This document shows positions 61,518 through 64,000 of a DNA stretch of 64,000 bases, one piece after another. A program made the position numbers and the translations under genes. The notes under the pieces are model-generated. The model was not told the DNA's origin. It was given only the letters and a program-made list of their open reading frames with translations, and ran no database searches. The stretch covers positions 186,001-250,000 of the forward strand of contig JAFKFH010000004.1 in the NCBI GenBank assembly GCA_017307375.1. The letters run 5' to 3'. Origin of the DNA: Alphaproteobacteria bacterium. GTDB taxonomy: Bacteria; Pseudomonadota; Alphaproteobacteria; Ferrovibrionales; Ferrovibrionaceae. Each line of letters begins with the position of its first letter. The first letter of the stretch is position 1.

Positions 61518-62594
61518 TCAGCCATCTGCGAGGGCAACGGTCTTCACCACGGCGAACACGGCCAGGCCCGTCCGCAGGCCCAGCTGGTCGACCGCCCGCC
61601 GGGTCAGCGAGGCCAGCAGGGCTTGGCCGCGGCAATCGAGCCTGATGTCGACGCTGCCGCCGGCGGGCCGACCGATCTCGGCGATCGTCCCCTGCAGGAT
61701 GTTCTGGGCGCTGATTCCCGACGGTTCGACGGTTGCGATCATCACGTCGCGCGCCTGGATGCGTATCCGCGTGATCGCCCCGGCGGGCCGGTCAAGCCGC
61801 GGCACGACAATCTCCCCGGCGGCGCAGGACAGCACCGTCAGGTCGTAGCGGGCATCGTGGCGTTCGATCCGGGTATCGAGGATGGCACCCCCCTCGCGGC
61901 CGCCGGTCGCGGTCATCAGGTCGAGACGACCCAGGACGTCGACGGCATCGCCGGTCGCCACGACCCGGCCGGCAGCGAGCAGCACGACCGTGCTGGCCAG
62001 CCGTGCGACCTCCGAGACCGCATGGCTGACATAGACGATCGGGACCTGCCCTTCGTCGCGCAGGCGCTCGACATAAGGCAGGATCTCGGCCTTGCGCGCC
62101 TCGTCGAGCGCCGCCAGCGGCTCGTCCATCAGGAGCACCCGGGGGCTCGACAGCAGGGCGCGGCCGATTGCGACGCGCTGCTTCTCGCCGCCCGACAGCA
62201 GGGCCGGCCGGCGATCGAGCAGCGGGCCGATGCCGAGCATCGCGACGACGCCGTCGAAGCTGCCCCAGCGGGCCGACGCCGGGGTGAACCAGCGGCCATA
62301 GGTCAGGTTCTGCCGCACCGTCAGATGGGGGAACAGCCGGCCTTCCTGGAAGACATAGCCGACGCGCCGCCGATGGGGCGGCAGGTCGATGCCGCGCCCG
62401 GTATCGGCCAGCACCACGCCGTCGACGACGATGCGGGCGCGATCGGGCCGGGTCAGCCCGGCGATGATGTTGATCAGCGAGGTCTTGCCCGCCCCCGAAC
62501 GGCCGAACAGCGCGGTCAGGCGGCCGGTCGCGGTGAACTGCGCCTGCAGCGTGACCGTGCCCAGCCGGTGTTCGACATCGACCTCGAGGCTCAT
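61518..62594 (-). CDS. modC: Molybdate ABC transporter ATPase
   Basis: 358 residues. Walker A FGRSGAGKTSLINIIAG, signature LLSGGEKQRVAIGRALLSSP, Walker B VLLMDEPLAALDEARKAEIL, and a C-terminal TOBE (Mo-binding) domain, about 295-358 (QNILQGTIAEIGRPAGGSVD). Powers molybdate import. Overlaps the modB stop by 4 bp. Confidence 0.95.
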   Translation of the reverse strand: MSLEVDVEHRLGTVTLQAQFTATGRLTALFGRSGAGKTSLINIIAGLTRPDRARIVVDGVVLADTGRGIDLPPHRRRVGYVFQEGRLFPHLTVRQNLTYGRWFTPASARWGSFDGVVAMLGIGPLLDRRPALLSGGEKQRVAIGRALLSSPRVLLMDEPLAALDEARKAEILPYVERLRDEGQVPIVYVSHAVSEVARLASTVVLLAAGRVVATGDAVDVLGRLDLMTATGGREGGAILDTRIERHDARYDLTVLSCAAGEIVVPRLDRPAGAITRIRIQARDVMIATVEPSGISAQNILQGTIAEIGRPAGGSVDIRLDCRGQALLASLTRRAVDQLGLRTGLAVFAVVKTVALADG

Positions 62595-63286
62595 GCCCGG
62601 CGGATCCTGCGTTCGACGACGCGCGCCAGCCATTCGGATGCCAGCAATGCCGCCAGCGAGATCGCGACGGAAATGGCGGTCAGCCGCATCGCCCCGGCAT
62701 CGCCTCCAGGTACCTGGGTGAGGGTATAGATCGCCGAGGGCAGGGTCTGGGTTTCCCCGGGAATGTTGGAGACGAAGGTGATGGTCGCGCCGAACTCGCC
62801 CATCGCCTTGGCGAAGCCCAGGATCGCGCCGGCAATGACGCCCGGCAGGGCCAGCGGCAGCGTTACCGTCGCAAACACCCACAGCCGATGGGCGCCCAGC
62901 GTGCCGGCCGCTTCCTCGAGCCGGGGATCGACCGCCTCTATCGACAGGCGGATGGCGCGCACCAGCAGCGGAAACCCCATGACGGCGCAGGCGACCACGG
63001 CCCCGGTCCAGCGGAAGGCCAGCACGATGCCGAAGGTGTCGGCGAGGATCTGGCCGATCGGGCCGCGCCGGCCGAGCAGCAGCAGCAGGATGTAGCCGGT
63101 GACGACCGGCGGCAGGATCAGCGGCAGATGCACCAGGCCGTTCAGCACCGAGCGGCCCCAAAACCGGCCCCGGGCCAGCGCCCAGGCGACGAGGATGCCG
63201 AACGGCAGGCTGACGACCGTCGCCCACAGGGCGACCTTCAGGCTCAACCGCACCGCGGTGAGTTCTTCGGGCGTCAGGTCCAGCAT
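62591..63286 (-). CDS. modB: Molybdate ABC transporter permease
   Basis: 231 residues, five or six membrane segments, with the permease EAA loop EEAAGTLGAHRLWVFATVTL and GAILGFAKAMGEFGATITFV. Forms the membrane channel with ModC. No modA binding-protein gene precedes it in the window; the gene before it on this strand is a TrmO-domain gene. A candidate ModE box lies 39-62 bp upstream. Confidence 0.95.
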   Translation of the reverse strand: MLDLTPEELTAVRLSLKVALWATVVSLPFGILVAWALARGRFWGRSVLNGLVHLPLILPPVVTGYILLLLLGRRGPIGQILADTFGIVLAFRWTGAVVACAVMGFPLLVRAIRLSIEAVDPRLEEAAGTLGAHRLWVFATVTLPLALPGVIAGAILGFAKAMGEFGATITFVSNIPGETQTLPSAIYTLTQVPGGDAGAMRLTAISVAISLAALLASEWLARVVERRIRRA

Positions 63287-63324
63287 CGCGCGAACCTTAG
63301 ACTCCGGGGGTCGAGTTTCCCAAG

Positions 63325-63348
63325 CGTTATATTCGTCGGGAAATGACG
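63325..63348 (-). promoter_or_regulatory. Candidate Mo-box upstream of modBC
   Basis: On the minus strand, CGTCATTT - 8 bp - ATATAACG. The right half matches the ModE half-site ATATAACG exactly and the left matches CGNTATAT in most positions, with the 8-bp spacing of the Mo-box. An overlapping perfect repeat ATTCGTC (63331) / GACGAAT (63351) also exists. Confidence 0.45.
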
Positions 63349-63350
63349 AA

Positions 63351-64000
63351 TCAGGGGCCGTAATGCGGCTTGATATCGATCAGCGGGGTCCGGTCGAGGC
63401 AATCGAGGCCGCGGACGTGCAGCACCGACCCCTCGACACCGACCAGGTCCACGATCGACGATGCGACCGGATTCGGCCGGATCGGCGAGCGGACCGTGAA
63501 GGCACCCAGGATGCGGCCATCGCCTTTCGGCCGCTGCACCAGCACGTCGCGGCGGGCCAGGTGCATCCAGTAAAGAACTTGCAACTGCCGATGCCGCTCG
63601 ATGCCGGCGAGGCCGGCCACCCATGGCGGATCGACCTCGATCCGGCAGGCCGGGCCATCTGGCGCGCCATGGCTGGGGCAATCGCCGCGCCGGGTCCAGG
63701 GCGTGCGGATCAGCCCGATGAAGACGAGCCCGGCATCGATCCGGTCGGGCAGGGGGGCCACGACCTCGCCCGGCCGCGGATCGTCGACCGAGCCGCCGGC
63801 GCGGGCCAGCGCCAGCGGCAGCACGACGTCGCGCACCAGGCCGGACAACGGTGCCTCGCCCGGGGCCGCCGGATCGACCCAGCGCCCCGCCATCGTCGCC
63901 GTCGCGGTCAGGAATAGATCGGCGTCCCCGAAGGCGCCGAGCGGGATGGCGTCGGCCGGGATGTCGTCGAGTTCGGGCAGGCCGTCGCCTGCGACCAGCA
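63351..64000 (-). CDS. trmO: TrmO/TsaA-domain protein, 5' end outside the window
   Basis: The frame is open from the right edge with no stop, and the first ATG (63893) has no Shine-Dalgarno, so the gene probably starts outside the window. The last 125 residues form a TsaA/TrmO methyltransferase domain: FIGLIRTPWTRRGDCP, QVLYWMHLARRDVLVQRP, GAFTVRSPIRPNPVASSIVD and GLDCLDRTPLIDIKPHYG. TrmO methylates N6-threonylcarbamoyl-A37 of tRNA. At least 90 residues precede the domain and are not recognised (VDPAAPGEAPLSGLVRDVVL). It ends 64 bp before modB. Confidence 0.75.
   Translation of the reverse strand, partial: LVAGDGLPELDDIPADAIPLGAFGDADLFLTATATMAGRWVDPAAPGEAPLSGLVRDVVLPLALARAGGSVDDPRPGEVVAPLPDRIDAGLVFIGLIRTPWTRRGDCPSHGAPDGPACRIEVDPPWVAGLAGIERHRQLQVLYWMHLARRDVLVQRPKGDGRILGAFTVRSPIRPNPVASSIVDLVGVEGSVLHVRGLDCLDRTPLIDIKPHYGP

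Noticed and set aside
61518-63227. Single 569-codon frame covering modC and most of modB
   Set aside because: The upstream part is out of frame with the real permease; modC begins at ATG 62594 with its Walker A in the right place and modB is in another frame.

Overview
The window is 64 kb of high-GC DNA packed with chromosomal genes of an alphaproteobacterium. Supporting signs are the argS / SPOR / nagZ / scpA / scpB run, a class I PHA synthase, a trimeric-type porin, an ErpA-XthA pair, many ATGA/GTGA start-stop overlaps and a strong third-position G/C bias. The content looks like Rhodospirillales or a relative, but no rRNA or other taxonomic marker is present, so this stays an inference. I see no prophage, insertion sequence, CRISPR array, rRNA or tRNA.

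1-5 kb: an EF-hand protein running in from the left edge, a MarR regulator with a thiamine-diphosphate enzyme, and an ECF sigma / anti-sigma / periplasmic metal-sensor trio that resembles CnrH-CnrY-CnrX. 5-12 kb: xthA, erpA, then argS-SPOR-nagZ-scpA-scpB in one tightly overlapped operon. 12-20 kb: porin, secreted pentapeptide-repeat protein, tautomerase/LysR pair, omega-amino-acid transaminase, a GntR regulator with two DNA-binding domains, and FhuF. 20-28 kb: an amidase / hydrolase / solute-binding-protein operon, metY behind a CoA-binding protein and an enoyl-CoA hydratase, and a secreted zinc protease beside a decayed transporter gene. 28-32 kb: thioesterase, rplM-rpsI with a structured leader and a textbook terminator, argC and a gamma carbonic anhydrase, then a decayed stretch. 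32-42 kb: P460 cytochrome, hydrolases and a DipZ-type redox protein divergent from an OmpR/EnvZ-type pair, then an ABC-F protein, and a LysR/aldehyde dehydrogenase pair.

42-53 kb: purC, DUF2845 protein, phaC, an OmpA-like lipoprotein, then aminotransferase-hom-glpX-recJ. 53-57 kb: PhoD, a GDT1/TMEM165-type manganese exporter preceded by a recognisable yybP-ykoY (Mn2+) riboswitch, and an NADP-dependent oxidoreductase. 57-64 kb: TetR with an FNR-like palindrome in its promoter, a chemotaxis receptor whose best start codon is followed by an amber codon and a terminator-like hairpin, a GGDEF protein convergent with it, modC-modB behind a candidate Mo-box, and the 3' part of a TrmO/TsaA-domain gene leaving the right edge.

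Most of the window is housekeeping. The observations most worth a second look are regulatory: the Mn riboswitch and its competing pairings, the attenuator-like 5' end of the chemoreceptor gene, the hairpin at the very start of the rplM mRNA, a 15-bp-arm perfect palindrome upstream of a small secreted Cys-rich protein, and a carboxy-terminal secreted-protein domain shared by two otherwise unrelated exported proteins.
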